From an uncultured Amylibacter sp. (GTDB lineage Bacteria > Pseudomonadota > Alphaproteobacteria > Rhodobacterales > Rhodobacteraceae), in NCBI GenBank assembly GCA_959347425.1, contig OY365741.1, forward strand, positions 620,001-684,000: a stretch of 64,000 nt of DNA. Direction: 5' to 3'. Positions 17,555 to 28,050 of the stretch are shown here, piece by piece. The translations under genes and the position numbers were made by a program. A model generated the notes under the pieces. The model made no database searches, was not told the DNA's origin, and saw only the letters and a list, made by a program, of their open reading frames with translations. Position 1 is the stretch's first letter, and each line of letters starts with the position of its first letter.

Positions 17555-17956
17555 ATGACTTCACAACAACTCATGCATTACCAAAACAAATTAAACTATG
17601 AAATTGATTCGTGGGATACATTTGAACAGCTTGAAAAACCCAATTCAAACCTTATCGTTGTTGACGGTCGCTCGGCAGAGGCCTTTGCCAAAGAAGCAAT
17701 CCCCGGCGCGATCAACCTGCCCCACCGCGAAATATCCGCACAATCCACGGCTGACCTTGATAAATCCAAAATTTATGTCTGCTATTGCGATGGTATTGGT
17801 TGCAATGCCTCCACCAAAACCGCTTTAAAACTTGCCACGCTTGGGTTTGATGTCAAGGAACTTATGGGCGGTTTGGACTGGTGGATTCGCGATGGTTACA
17901 ACACCCAAGGCACAAACGGACGCGCCGCCACTGGTGCATTTTGCGGTTGTGGTTGA
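17555..17956 (+). CDS. Rhodanese-like domain protein
   Basis: The 133-residue single-domain protein has the rhodanese fold: VVDGRSAEAFAKEAIPGAINLPHREI (35-60), an active-site loop after the strand KIYVCYC in which Cys78 aligns with the sulfur-carrying cysteine, and LMGGLDWWIRDGY near the end. A second cysteine, Cys83, lies in the same loop (CDGIGCNAS), as in other proteins of this subgroup. It ends with CGCG, an additional cysteine pair. AAAGGA lies before the ATG. The next gene begins directly after its stop codon. Confidence 0.85.
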   Translation: MTSQQLMHYQNKLNYEIDSWDTFEQLEKPNSNLIVVDGRSAEAFAKEAIPGAINLPHREISAQSTADLDKSKIYVCYCDGIGCNASTKTALKLATLGFDVKELMGGLDWWIRDGYNTQGTNGRAATGAFCGCG

Positions 17957-18481
17957 ATGATACGCCCAGCAAAACTTGACGATATGGCGCACCTGAAGGG
18001 TATGAATCTGTTTGAATACGCCCCGCGCCGTGCGTCTTTTCTTGGCGCATATCCGATCAAAGATCATACGCTGAAGGTCTATTCGCTGGTCGCGCAGGAA
18101 ACCGCGCGACCAACACCGACCGCCGATAAAATTTCACAACTGCTTGCCCCAGGCTTGCCCGATCCAGAATCAAAAGCAGACCACAAAGTTGGTTTTGGCA
18201 TCCTACATTGGGGCAATGACGGGCTTTATGCGCTGACGAACACTTGGTATGATGCCAATATGTTGCGGATGAAGGGGTTCATGGTTGATGAATTTTCCAG
18301 TGATAATCCCAAAATGAAGCCTCTTGCAGATTTGAATATCATCGCATGCGTTTGGGAGCTGGAAATATACAAATACGAACGCGACCTTTGGATAAAATCT
18401 GTATTGGCGCAAAAGCCCGCGAAATTAACCAAAGAGGTTTTGCGTGACTATCTTAACCTTGGTTTTGAGGGATATGTATAA
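17957..18481 (+). CDS. Conserved hypothetical protein with a start region copied from the adjacent GNAT gene
   Basis: The function is not recognised. From residue 16 (ATG at 18002, MNLFEYAPRRASFLGAYPI...) it resembles an uncharacterised alphaproteobacterial family of about 160 residues with a conserved C-terminal half (VWELEIYKYERDLW). The 15 residues before that (MIRPAKLDDMAHLKG) are nearly identical to the first 15 residues of the acetyltransferase that follows, and the 45-nt DNA segments differ at only about four positions. Either ATG could be used; 17957 directly follows the rhodanese stop and 18002 matches the family start. The stop overlaps the next gene (TAATG). Confidence 0.6.
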   Translation: MIRPAKLDDMAHLKGMNLFEYAPRRASFLGAYPIKDHTLKVYSLVAQETARPTPTADKISQLLAPGLPDPESKADHKVGFGILHWGNDGLYALTNTWYDANMLRMKGFMVDEFSSDNPKMKPLADLNIIACVWELEIYKYERDLWIKSVLAQKPAKLTKEVLRDYLNLGFEGYV

Positions 18482-18957
18482 TGATACGCCCAGCAAAAAT
18501 TGACGATATGGTGCACATGAAGGGATTGATAGAGGCACACGCAATCCACGAAGGCGCACCCTTTAGCAACGGCTTTCAAAACACTGCGAGCTTAACAAAA
18601 CTAGTCTTCGGCGATGCTCCGCATATATTTTTATGGGTCGCAGAAATGGACGCGGGTCTAGTCGGCTACATGAGTGCGACAATCGATTATTCCACTTGGA
18701 ACGCCGCGCCGTTTTTATATCTGGATTGCCTATACCTGACCCACGACGCACGCGGGCAAGGCTTTGGTTTGAAGTTCATAAAAACGCTGGATGCTTTCGC
18801 GGCGGCACGGGGCATCACCGAAATTCAATGGCAAACCCCGCCAGACAACGACATTGGGCTTGGGTTCTACCGACATATTGGCGCAGCCGAGCTGCCCAAA
18901 CGGCGATTCTTACGCACCGTGCCGCCAGAGGTTGCGAATGTGAAGCCTTTTGTGTAA
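18481..18957 (+). CDS. GNAT family N-acetyltransferase
   Basis: The 158-residue protein has a complete GNAT core: the N-terminal MIRPAKIDDM strand-helix, a central beta strand APFLYLDCLYLT, the acetyl-CoA pyrophosphate loop ARGQGFG (90-96), and a C-terminal GLGFYRHIGA that carries the usual tyrosine. The acceptor substrate is unknown. It overlaps the upstream gene by one base and ends 8 bp before sat-cysC, so the genes from rhodanese to sat-cysC are closely packed. Confidence 0.85.
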   Translation: MIRPAKIDDMVHMKGLIEAHAIHEGAPFSNGFQNTASLTKLVFGDAPHIFLWVAEMDAGLVGYMSATIDYSTWNAAPFLYLDCLYLTHDARGQGFGLKFIKTLDAFAAARGITEIQWQTPPDNDIGLGFYRHIGAAELPKRRFLRTVPPEVANVKPFV

Positions 18958-18965
18958 GAGGTGGT

Positions 18966-20672
18966 ATGATTACGACCCCCCTTGCCCCTTTGGAAGAGCT
19001 TTACGCCCCCGCGCCCGCCCGTGCCACGTTAAAAAAACTGGCCGCGCAATACGCGTCTTGGGATTTAACCCCGCGTCAAATCTGCGATTTGGAGCTTTTG
19101 ATGACTCGCGGGTTTTACCCCTTGGAGGGGTTTCTAAACCGCCCCGATTATGAGTCCGTGGTTGACCACATGCGCCTTGCCAATAACACGCTTTGGCCGA
19201 TGCCTATTAATTTGGATGTATCCCCCGATTTCGCGGCAGGTCTGGAGCTCGGCGCGGATATTGCCCTGCGTGATGAAGAGGGTGTGATTTTGGCGATATT
19301 ACACCTGCAAGACATTTACACCCCCGATAAAAAACACGAGGCGATGCAGGTTTATGGCACAACAGACCCCGCCCATTCGGGTGTGAATTACCTGTTTAAT
19401 AAGGCGGGTTCGGTCTATCTGGGCGGGCCGATAACGGGGATAGAGCCCGTAACGCACTATGATTTTCGCGACCGCCGCGATAGCCCAAACCAGCTCCGCC
19501 AGCAATTCCGCCGTGCCGGTTGGCAAAAGATTTGCGCGTTTCAAACCCGCAATCCCTTGCATCGGGCGCATTATGAACTCACCAAGCAAGCCGCGCAAAT
19601 GGCGCAGGCGAACCTGCTGATTCACCCAGTTGTCGGTATGACAAAGCCCGGCGATGTCGATCATTTCACCCGTGTGCGGTGTTATGAAGCCGTGCTGGAA
19701 CACTATCCGCCGAAAACGACGGCGCTGTCGTTGTTAAACCTAGCCATGCGGATGGCGGGTCCGCGTGAAGCCGTGTGGCACGGGCTTATCCGTAAAAACT
19801 ATGGTTGCACGCATTTTATTGTTGGGCGAGACCACGCGGGGCCCGGCGTTGATGCTACGGGGGCGGATTTTTATCTGCCCTATGCGGCACAGGATTTATT
19901 CGCCGAGCATAGCGATGAAATCGGCTTGCAAATGGTCGATTTCAAACACATGGTTTATGTCAAAGAACCCAAGCAATATCAGGCGGTGGATACCGTGGCA
20001 AAGGGCGATACTGTGCTGAATTTATCGGGCAGTGATTTGCGCAAACGGCTGAATTCAGGGGCGGATATTCCCGAATGGTTTTCCTTCCCTGCCGTGGTGA
20101 AACAGTTACGCAAATCCTATCCTGCAAGGCAAAATCAGGGTTTTACCGTTTTTATGACGGGATTATCTGGCTCTGGTAAATCAACGATTGCCAATGCGTT
20201 GTTGGTGAAATTGATGGAGATGGGCGGGCGACCCGTTACCTTGCTGGACGGCGATATTGTCCGCAAAAACCTGTCCTCGGATTTGGGGTTTTCTAGGGAA
20301 CATAGGGATTTGAACATTCACCGTATAGGCTATGTCGCGTCTGAAATTACGAAAAACCGAGGCATTGCTTTGTGTGCGCCCATCGCGCCCTATGCTGCGG
20401 GGCGGCAGGCTGTGCGTGAGCAGATAGAGGCCTATGGTGCGTTTTTGGAAGTGTATGTGGCGACCCCGTTGGAGGAGTGCGAACGGCGCGATAGAAAAGG
20501 GTTGTATCAGTTGGCGCGGGCGGGGAAAATAAAGGAATTTACTGGGATTTCTGACCCCTATGAGGTGCCTAGTGCCGCGGATGTGGTGATAGATACGATT
20601 GCCTGTAGTGTGGATGAATGCGCCGAGCAGATTATTGCGAAGTTGGTGGATATGGGGTTAATTAGTGATTAG
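18966..20672 (+). CDS. Bifunctional sulfate adenylyltransferase/adenylylsulfate kinase
   Basis: The 568-residue fusion converts sulfate to APS and then PAPS, the first steps of sulfate assimilation. Residues 1-160 are the PUA-like N-terminal domain. The ATP-sulfurylase core has QTRNPLHRAH (193-202) and GRDHAGPG (288-294). From about 390 the APS kinase domain has the P-loop GLSGSGKST (399-407) and LDGDIVRKNLSSDLGFS. The ATG at 18966 is chosen for its RBS (AAGAGGTGG); the open frame extends further upstream through the acetyltransferase gene. The final residues (GLISD) and stop are encoded by TTAGTGA heptamers at the edge of a repeat element. Confidence 0.94.
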   Translation: MITTPLAPLEELYAPAPARATLKKLAAQYASWDLTPRQICDLELLMTRGFYPLEGFLNRPDYESVVDHMRLANNTLWPMPINLDVSPDFAAGLELGADIALRDEEGVILAILHLQDIYTPDKKHEAMQVYGTTDPAHSGVNYLFNKAGSVYLGGPITGIEPVTHYDFRDRRDSPNQLRQQFRRAGWQKICAFQTRNPLHRAHYELTKQAAQMAQANLLIHPVVGMTKPGDVDHFTRVRCYEAVLEHYPPKTTALSLLNLAMRMAGPREAVWHGLIRKNYGCTHFIVGRDHAGPGVDATGADFYLPYAAQDLFAEHSDEIGLQMVDFKHMVYVKEPKQYQAVDTVAKGDTVLNLSGSDLRKRLNSGADIPEWFSFPAVVKQLRKSYPARQNQGFTVFMTGLSGSGKSTIANALLVKLMEMGGRPVTLLDGDIVRKNLSSDLGFSREHRDLNIHRIGYVASEITKNRGIALCAPIAPYAAGRQAVREQIEAYGAFLEVYVATPLEECERRDRKGLYQLARAGKIKEFTGISDPYEVPSAADVVIDTIACSVDECAEQIIAKLVDMGLISD

Positions 20673-21098
20673 TGATTAGTTATTAGTTGTTAGTTATGCC
20701 CTTCGGGTCTTCGTAATCGCTTGCGCGATACCGACCAGCGTGGTCTTTTGTGCGTAGCCCCCACTTCGTGGGGGCATGCCAAAAGCCCTTGGGTTACAAG
20801 ACTATAGATTCGTCATAAATTTACTATCTGGAATAACAAGACGTTAGATTGGATTATTTGCAAAGAATACTTGGGAATTGGTGATAGGTTTGCTCTAAAT
20901 TTATTTAGGCTGTGCCTAGATGTAAAGACAGCCTTTAGCCAAAAATCCCCGTCCAGCTCTCCGCAGGAGGGGTGGGCGGGTGGGCAACCGAACGAAGTGA
21001 GGGCGCAACAAAAAACCTCTGCCCTTAACCTCTAATAACGAACACACAATTCCTAATAACCAATCACTAATAACTAATAACTAATAACTAACAACTAA
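20658..21098 (+). repeat. Dispersed heptamer-bounded element, copy D (subfamily II)
   Basis: It fills the gap between sat-cysC and purK and contains no gene. The left array (20658-20697, GTGATTA/GTTATTA units) overlaps the sat-cysC stop. Then come CCCTTCGGGTCTTCG, GACCAGCGTGGTC, the variable hairpin at 20745-20785 (inner stem GCCCCCAC/GTGGGGGC), the A/T-rich middle with the subfamily II block GGCTGTGCCTAGATG, and CTCTCCGCAGGAG. The right array (about 21022-21098) reads as eleven consecutive 7-mers each ending in AA, and supplies the end of purK. The 15-bp palindromic insertion seen in A and B is absent. Confidence 0.9.
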
Positions 21099-22142
21099 AT
21101 TAACATGCCCCATCTTCCGCCCTGCCCGCGCCTCTGCCTTGCCGTACAGATGAACACAAGCATTCGCCCGCTCAGCATAATCGCTCACCGCCAACACATC
21201 ATCGCCTATTAAATTCGTCATAATAACATCGCTATGCCGAGACCCATCGCCCAAAGACCAGCCCGCTATCGCGCGAATATGCTGCTCAAACTGGTCAATC
21301 GCGCAACCATCCTGCGTCCAATGCCCGGAATTATGCACCCTTGGGGCGATTTCATTAACCAACAACCCCGCCTCTGTCACGAACAATTCCACGCCTAACA
21401 CGCCGATATAATCCAAAGCATTCATAATCTGCCCACATAAAATAACCGCCGAAGTCACCGTGTCCTTGCCCACCCCAGCAGGTACGCGAGTTTCACGCAA
21501 AATCCCATTCTCATGACGGTTTTCGCCGATATCAAAACACACCAAACCGCCAGACGCACCCCGCGCCCCGATAGCGGATATCTCTTTATTGAACTCCACA
21601 AACCCCTCTAAAACCGCGCTGACCGCGCCAATATCGGCAAACGCCCGCAAACCGTCTGACACCGATTTAATCACCGCCTGCCCCTTGCCATCATAGCCAA
21701 ATCGCCGTGTTTTCAAAATACTGGGCGTGCCAATCGCGGACAAAGCCGCGTCCATATCGCCCGCATTATCCACCGCGTGATAGGGGGCAACCGCCACCCC
21801 CAAACCGCGTAAAAAATCCTTTTCCGCCAAGCGGTCCTGCGATACCGCCAACGCCCTGCGATTCGGCAAAATCGGCTTTTGCGATTCCAGAAAATCCAAC
21901 GCCTCTATCGGGATATTTTCAAATTCAAAGGTAATGACATCAACACTATCGGCAAACCCAGCCAGCGCGGTTTTATCGGTGAAATCGGCGATAGTCGCCG
22001 CCCCAGCCACCTGCACCGCGGGCGCATCGGCCGCATCCGCGAATATATGCACGCGAAACCCCAGCCGAGCCGCCGCCAGCGCGAGCATCCGCCCCAGCTG
22101 TCCCCCGCCCAGAATCCCTATCGTTGCGCCAATCGCCAGCAT
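21081..22142 (-). CDS. purK: N5-carboxyaminoimidazole ribonucleotide synthase PurK
   Basis: An ATP-grasp enzyme that carboxylates AIR to N5-CAIR in purine synthesis. The 353-residue protein begins with the glycine-rich GATIGILGGGQLGRMLALAAARLGF and has the ATP-grasp segments ILKTRRFGYDGKGQ and NEIAPRVHNSGHWTQDGC. ATG 22142 is adjacent to an alternative GTG at 22145 directly after the purE stop, so purE and purK are coupled. The family usually ends near KMGHVN; here that is followed by LVVSY and a stop written entirely in heptamer repeats of element D. Confidence 0.95.
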   Translation of the reverse strand: MLAIGATIGILGGGQLGRMLALAAARLGFRVHIFADAADAPAVQVAGAATIADFTDKTALAGFADSVDVITFEFENIPIEALDFLESQKPILPNRRALAVSQDRLAEKDFLRGLGVAVAPYHAVDNAGDMDAALSAIGTPSILKTRRFGYDGKGQAVIKSVSDGLRAFADIGAVSAVLEGFVEFNKEISAIGARGASGGLVCFDIGENRHENGILRETRVPAGVGKDTVTSAVILCGQIMNALDYIGVLGVELFVTEAGLLVNEIAPRVHNSGHWTQDGCAIDQFEQHIRAIAGWSLGDGSRHSDVIMTNLIGDDVLAVSDYAERANACVHLYGKAEARAGRKMGHVNLVVSY

Positions 22143-22145
22143 CAC

Positions 22146-22631
22146 CTAATCCTGCGGGATGGCAGGCACAGCGTCGCTCTGCCCTTTGCGCCAGTTTTGC
22201 AATCGCACCGCAACATCGGCGTCAAACAGCGCAATAATCGCCGCCGCCATCAGCCCAGCATTCACCGCACCAGCCGCGCCAATCGCCATCGTCCCAACGG
22301 GATAGCCCTTTGGCATCTGCACGATAGAATACAGGCTATCCAGCCCGCCCAAGGCCTGTGTCATAATCGGCACACCCAGAATTGGAATAATCGTTTTGGA
22401 CGCAAGCATGCCGGGCAAATGCGCCGCCCCGCCCGCGCCCGCGATGATAACTTTTAACCCACGCTCACCCGCCGTTTCACCATATTGCCACAGACGGTCT
22501 GGCGTGCGATGGGCAGAGACTATTTTGCACTCATAGCCCAATTCCAGCACGTCCAACACAGCAGTCGCCTCACGCATAACCGACCAGTCGGATTGACTGC
22601 CCATAACCACGCCTATTTCAATTTTGCTCAT
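22146..22631 (-). CDS. purE: N5-carboxyaminoimidazole ribonucleotide mutase PurE
   Basis: A 161-residue class I PurE that interconverts N5-CAIR and CAIR. Motifs include GVVMGSQSDWSVM, VSAHRTPDRL with the family histidine, IAGAGGAAHLPGM and GVPIMTQALGGLDSL. It is directly followed by purK. Its RBS and start (TTAGGAGTATAAA then MSKI) are almost identical to those of the OMP gene upstream (start at 23330), as is the preceding sequence, showing that a duplication of the OMP gene took the first codons of purE with it. Confidence 0.96.
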   Translation of the reverse strand: MSKIEIGVVMGSQSDWSVMREATAVLDVLELGYECKIVSAHRTPDRLWQYGETAGERGLKVIIAGAGGAAHLPGMLASKTIIPILGVPIMTQALGGLDSLYSIVQMPKGYPVGTMAIGAAGAVNAGLMAAAIIALFDADVAVRLQNWRKGQSDAVPAIPQD

Positions 22632-22640
22632 TTTATACTC

Positions 22641-23330
22641 CTAAAACGCGAAGGTAACCCCGAATTTTATGAACGGAAACATCATCCGCAAAAACGTGGG
22701 TTTATTTAAGTTTGCCGTCACTTTCGCCAGCTCTGCCGTCAAATTTGCCGCAGGAATCGGCGCACCCGCCGTTTGGGTGATAGAGGTCTTATAGCCGTTA
22801 TTCAGCAAAAATCCAATATCAAAAACAAAAGACGCATTGCCCGCCAAATTACCGCCATAGCCAATCGCTATCATCGGAGTTATTGGGTTGGCAAATCTAC
22901 CTATTGTGCGGACGGAAACATCGGTATAATCCACCCCGCCAAGCCTGATTGGTGCATCCGCACTGCCCGTGTAATTCCCGCGAACATGCCAAAACGGCAC
23001 AATCGCACCAGCCGACAGGCGCAACCGCCCACGCTGAGGATACCAATCAAACAAAACCCCAACGCCACCTATGCCAATCCGCCCGTCTGTTACCAAGCCA
23101 TCGGCTTGATCTCGCAGAGTAAATAGCCCGATATCGTTAGTATTATAGCGAAACCCCGCCAAAGGAACGCGGAGTCCAAAGCGGTCATTAATCATCGCAT
23201 GCCCCTCAATCATCATCCCCATGCTGGTGATGCTGGGCGTTATGCCATAGGGTTTTTTGTGTAATTGCGCGGTGGCGGAGGTGGTGAAAAAAAGGGCGAC
23301 CAACACTGCCCCACCTTTAATTTTGCTCAT
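22641..23330 (-). CDS. Outer-membrane beta-barrel protein, paralogue 1
   Basis: The 229-residue protein has a signal peptide (MSKIKGGAVLVALFFTTSATA-Q) and a C-terminus KFGVTFAF that ends in Phe, the hallmark of BAM-assembled outer-membrane barrels. Alternating hydrophobic strands predict a small barrel of about eight to ten strands. Shared positions with paralogues 2 and 3 include GITPSITSMGM, NDRFGLRVPL, GGVGVLFDWYP and IAIGYGGNL. The start at 23330 is chosen for its RBS AGGAG and because its first residues match PurE's (MSKI). The function is unknown; the family looks like narrow uncharacterised barrels. Confidence 0.8.
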   Translation of the reverse strand: MSKIKGGAVLVALFFTTSATAQLHKKPYGITPSITSMGMMIEGHAMINDRFGLRVPLAGFRYNTNDIGLFTLRDQADGLVTDGRIGIGGVGVLFDWYPQRGRLRLSAGAIVPFWHVRGNYTGSADAPIRLGGVDYTDVSVRTIGRFANPITPMIAIGYGGNLAGNASFVFDIGFLLNNGYKTSITQTAGAPIPAANLTAELAKVTANLNKPTFLRMMFPFIKFGVTFAF

Positions 23331-23340
23331 TTTAATACTC

Positions 23341-24051
23341 CTAAAACGCAAAGGTAACCCCGAATTTTAAATAGGGGTAGTACTTGCTTTTATTTAATCT
23401 TTCACGCGAAACGCGCAGTTGTTCCGTCACATCTGCTTCAGGGATTCTATCAACCCCGCCCGTTTGTGTCAAGGTCAAACTATAGCCGTCATTGTAGATA
23501 AATCCCGCATCAACGTTAAAGACGATACGTTTTTCCAAATTACCAGCATAGCCGATGGAAATCATCGGCGATAAGGGCTTTTTAAACTTTGCCGAAGTCC
23601 GCACACTGGATTCAAAATCAACATTATTAATGGTAATTGGGATTTCTTCGGTTCCCAGCAAATCGGCTCTAACCTCAAGAAACGAATACAAAAGCCCGCC
23701 AGAAACGCGGAATTTACCAGCCCACGGGTACCAATCGGCAAAAACCCCCAGCCCGCCTATTTTGGCAAGCGCGGTTGAATCCACCTGTTCGGACTGGTCT
23801 TCTATTGTGAATCTGCCAAAATTATTTGGCGTATAACGGAAAAAACCCAAAGGCACGCGGATTCCAAACCTATCATTCACGATATAATGCCCCTCTAAAC
23901 CCATGCCAAGCGTGCTGATATTTGGCGTGATTCCAAAGCGGGGTTTTTCTTGCGCGGGTGCAGGTGTGGCAATAAGAAATGCACAGAACAAGGGGCAAAA
24001 CAAGGCGCAAAATTGTGGCAAGCGTGTGAATTTCAAAGGAGTCTTACGCAA
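23341..24051 (-). CDS. Outer-membrane beta-barrel protein, paralogue 2
   Basis: The 236-residue protein has a signal peptide ending APAPAQ, the paralogue signature GITPNISTLGMGLEGH, NDRFGIRVPLGFFRY, GGLGVFADWYP, SIGYAGNL and the terminal LKFGVTFAF. It is closest to paralogue 1, especially at the C-terminus and in the downstream DNA. It stops 10 bp before the start of paralogue 1, so they share a transcript. A proline/cysteine-rich leader (FCALFCPLFCAF) is unusual for a signal peptide but hydrophobic enough. Confidence 0.8.
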   Translation of the reverse strand: MRKTPLKFTRLPQFCALFCPLFCAFLIATPAPAQEKPRFGITPNISTLGMGLEGHYIVNDRFGIRVPLGFFRYTPNNFGRFTIEDQSEQVDSTALAKIGGLGVFADWYPWAGKFRVSGGLLYSFLEVRADLLGTEEIPITINNVDFESSVRTSAKFKKPLSPMISIGYAGNLEKRIVFNVDAGFIYNDGYSLTLTQTGGVDRIPEADVTEQLRVSRERLNKSKYYPYLKFGVTFAF

Positions 24052-24070
24052 ATATATCTCCTAACCTGCC

Positions 24071-24787
24071 CTAAAACGCAAAGGTAATGCCAAATCTTAC
24101 ATAAGGGAAAATCTTGCTTTTATTTAACTGCTCGCGCAGGTCGCTTATCTGTGACTCAAGCCCGCTTTGGGGAACGGGCACACCGCCAGTTTGCTTAAAC
24201 GATACATCATAACCGCCATTCACAAGCGCCCCGAATTCAAAACTGAAACTACCGCCCCCGCTCAAATTGCCAGCATAGCCCATGGCAAACATCGGCACGA
24301 TGCTGTTCTTAAAGGTCGCCGTGTTGGTGAACGAGGTATTATCATAATCCACCCCGCCGATATTAACAGGAACCCCAGGTGCACCTACGAAATCGGTTTC
24401 AATCTTGTAAAGCGAATAAATCGCGCCCAGCGACAGGCGAAACCGCCCAATCCGTGGGTACCAATCCGCCAGAAACCCAACCCCGCCTGTTCGTACCTCA
24501 CCATAAGTCTCCAAATTATCGTTCTGATCAGGCAACCCGAACGCGCCCAAATCTTTCGTTTTATACAACATCCAGCCGACAGGAATCCGAAACCCATAGC
24601 TATCATTCAACGCGTGATGCCATTCCAAAGTCAAACCCAGAGAGCTATACCCAGTGGTCAAACCATTGGAACGTTTGTCTTGCTGAGCCATGGCGGGCGC
24701 GGTCATGGCGAAAACGATAATAGTGGCTAAAATAGCACATATTATCGCGATAAATCGGGACATAAAGATATTAAAAAGGGTTTTCAT
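24071..24787 (-). CDS. Outer-membrane beta-barrel protein, paralogue 3
   Basis: The 238-residue first gene of the tandem set has a signal peptide ending MTAPAMAQ and the shared segments NDSYGFRIPVGWM, GGVGFLADWYPRIGRFRLSLGAIY, MGYAGNLSGGG and the terminal VRFGITFAF. It is the most diverged of the three. The start could be residue 1 (24787) or residue 9 (24763, MSRFIAI), and neither RBS is strong. Three tandem barrels followed by purE-purK indicate local duplication next to a housekeeping operon rather than a functional link. Confidence 0.78.
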   Translation of the reverse strand: MKTLFNIFMSRFIAIICAILATIIVFAMTAPAMAQQDKRSNGLTTGYSSLGLTLEWHHALNDSYGFRIPVGWMLYKTKDLGAFGLPDQNDNLETYGEVRTGGVGFLADWYPRIGRFRLSLGAIYSLYKIETDFVGAPGVPVNIGGVDYDNTSFTNTATFKNSIVPMFAMGYAGNLSGGGSFSFEFGALVNGGYDVSFKQTGGVPVPQSGLESQISDLREQLNKSKIFPYVRFGITFAF

Positions 24788-24866
24788 CTGCTCTGTCTTT
24801 CATTTTGCGGGCTTTTCACGGTCTTTTCGCCGTCTTTTCGCAGGTTTTCCCATAGATAAACCCCAT

Positions 24867-24897
24867 AAAAAAACGGGCTACCACAAGGGATAGCCCG
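24867..24897 (-). terminator. Rho-independent terminator of groES-groEL
   Basis: On the minus strand, CGGGCTA-TCCCTTGTGG-TAGCCCG forms a 7-bp stem followed by seven T residues (24867-24873 as A on the plus strand). It lies about 100 bp after the groEL stop codon. Confidence 0.88.
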
Positions 24898-25000
24898 TTA
24901 TAATGATTTTTTCGCAAGTTTGCAACGAATTAGCAAAACCTTTTACAAAGAATTTTTCATATCTTCCAAAGGTTTATGCACAATCGCTAAACCGCATGGG

Positions 25001-26686
<1,686 letters not shown>

Positions 26687-26971
26687 TTATAGAATACCGA
26701 AAATATCGGATTCTTTCATAATCAGTAATTCTTCGCCGCCAAGAGTTATCTCTGTTCCGTTCCATTTGCCGAACAAAATTTTGTCGCCAACTTTCACGGA
26801 CATTTTGATAATCTCGCCGTTGTCTTTGCGTGCGCCTTCACCGATAGCGATGATTTCGCCCTCGGCAGGTTTTTCTTTGGCCGTTTCTGGAATGATTAAG
26901 CCACCAGAGGTTTTTTCTTCACTTTCCAAACGGCGTACTAATACGCGGTCTTGCAAGGGTTTGAATCCCAT
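26687..26971 (-). CDS. groES: Co-chaperonin GroES
   Basis: The 94-residue lid of the GroEL cage. The ATG at 26971 is preferred because GGAG sits 7 nt upstream and the protein then starts [14 protein letters not shown] as in other GroES; in-frame ATGs at 26983 and 27025 would add an atypical leader and lie nearer to or inside the operator region. The mobile loop is [18 protein letters not shown] and the roof region KDNGEIIK. It heads the groES-groEL operon. Confidence 0.95.
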   Translation of the reverse strand: MGFKPLQDRVLVRRLESEEKTSGGLIIPETAKEKPAEGEIIAIGEGARKDNGEIIKMSVKVGDKILFGKWNGTEITLGGEELLIMKESDIFGIL

Positions 26972-27011
26972 GTTTTTCTCCATTTTTATTAAGGGGGCGG
27001 TTGGGTTAAGA

Positions 27012-27038
27012 TTAGCACTCGCCACCCGTAAGTGCTAA
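27012..27038 (-). promoter_or_regulatory. CIRCE operator (HrcA binding site)
   Basis: TTAGCACTC-N9-AAGTGCTAA upstream of groES matches the CIRCE inverted repeat TTAGCACTC-N9-GAGTGCTAA with one mismatch, the first base of the right arm. It lies about 40 bp from the groES start, the usual position. HrcA should repress groESL through it. Confidence 0.92.
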
Positions 27039-27158
27039 TGTTGCTTACATAACCTTTTTATCGCAGTCGTCAAGGGCAAAAATGGACAAATATAATAAAA
27101 TCACGCGATTAGGTGAATTAATGCTTGTTTAATGATTTAATAATGATAAAAACCGCGT

Positions 27159-28040
27159 ATGACACAAACCCCCGCCGAAACCCAAATCATCCAGAATATA
27201 GCCGATATATCCGCGCCTTATACCGCCGTATTGTGCGATTTGTGGGGCTGTTTGCACGATGGTATCCGCCCGTTTGACGCGGGGCTCGCCGCATTGCAAA
27301 CCCTTTGCACGCAAGGCAAATCGGTGTGGTTGCTGACCAATTCCCCGCGACCCAGCCCCGATGTTATCCGCCAGTTGGATGCGATAGGCGTTACCCGCGA
27401 CCTCTACCATGGTGTGATTTCCAGTGGTGATGCGGCGATAGCGGAGGTTGCGAATGGCACTTATGGCTCGCAAATATACCATCTTGGACCAGCGCGGGAT
27501 TTGCCGTTTTTCAAAACGCTGGATGTCACGCTGACCACGCAAGACCACGCGGACGCGATAATCTGCACGGGGCTGATAAACGATGAAACCGAAACCCCCG
27601 ATGATTACAAAAACGCCCTGCTGGACGCGAAAAACCGAGACCTACCGATGCTCTGCGCCAACCCTGATATAATAGTTGATCGGGGTGATAAACGGATATT
27701 CTGTGCGGGTGCGCTGGCGGCCGCCTATGATAAAATCGGTGGGCGGGTGGATTACGCGGGCAAACCGCACGCGCCGATTTACCGCCTTGCGCTGGCTAAA
27801 TTAACCGCGACACACCAAGACATCCGCGCGGCGGACATCCTGTGCATAGGCGATGGTATCCACACGGACATAGCGGGGGCAACCGCCCAATCCATGCCGT
27901 CCGTGTTTATCACGGGCGGGCTGGCGGCACGGCAGACCGACACGCAGACCGCCCCGCAATCCAACCCGAACCCCGCGAAACTAGGCGAATTCCTGATAAA
28001 CCACCCGCGTCCGACCTACGCCATTGGTCACCTACGCTAG
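27159..28040 (+). CDS. HAD-superfamily class IIA phosphatase (TIGR01459-like)
   Basis: The 293-residue protein is a NagD-like HAD hydrolase. Motif I is CDLWGCLHDG, with Asp27 as nucleophile and tryptophan in place of the second aspartate, which is usual for the TIGR01459 group. Motif II is in the LLTNSPRPS segment and the late acidic motif IV is CIGDGIHTDIAGA. The substrate is unknown, probably a small phosphorylated metabolite. It ends 10 bp before the likely ribF start, and this HAD-ribF order suggests an operon. Confidence 0.82.
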   Translation: MTQTPAETQIIQNIADISAPYTAVLCDLWGCLHDGIRPFDAGLAALQTLCTQGKSVWLLTNSPRPSPDVIRQLDAIGVTRDLYHGVISSGDAAIAEVANGTYGSQIYHLGPARDLPFFKTLDVTLTTQDHADAIICTGLINDETETPDDYKNALLDAKNRDLPMLCANPDIIVDRGDKRIFCAGALAAAYDKIGGRVDYAGKPHAPIYRLALAKLTATHQDIRAADILCIGDGIHTDIAGATAQSMPSVFITGGLAARQTDTQTAPQSNPNPAKLGEFLINHPRPTYAIGHLR

Positions 28041-28050
28041 AAAGACCGCC

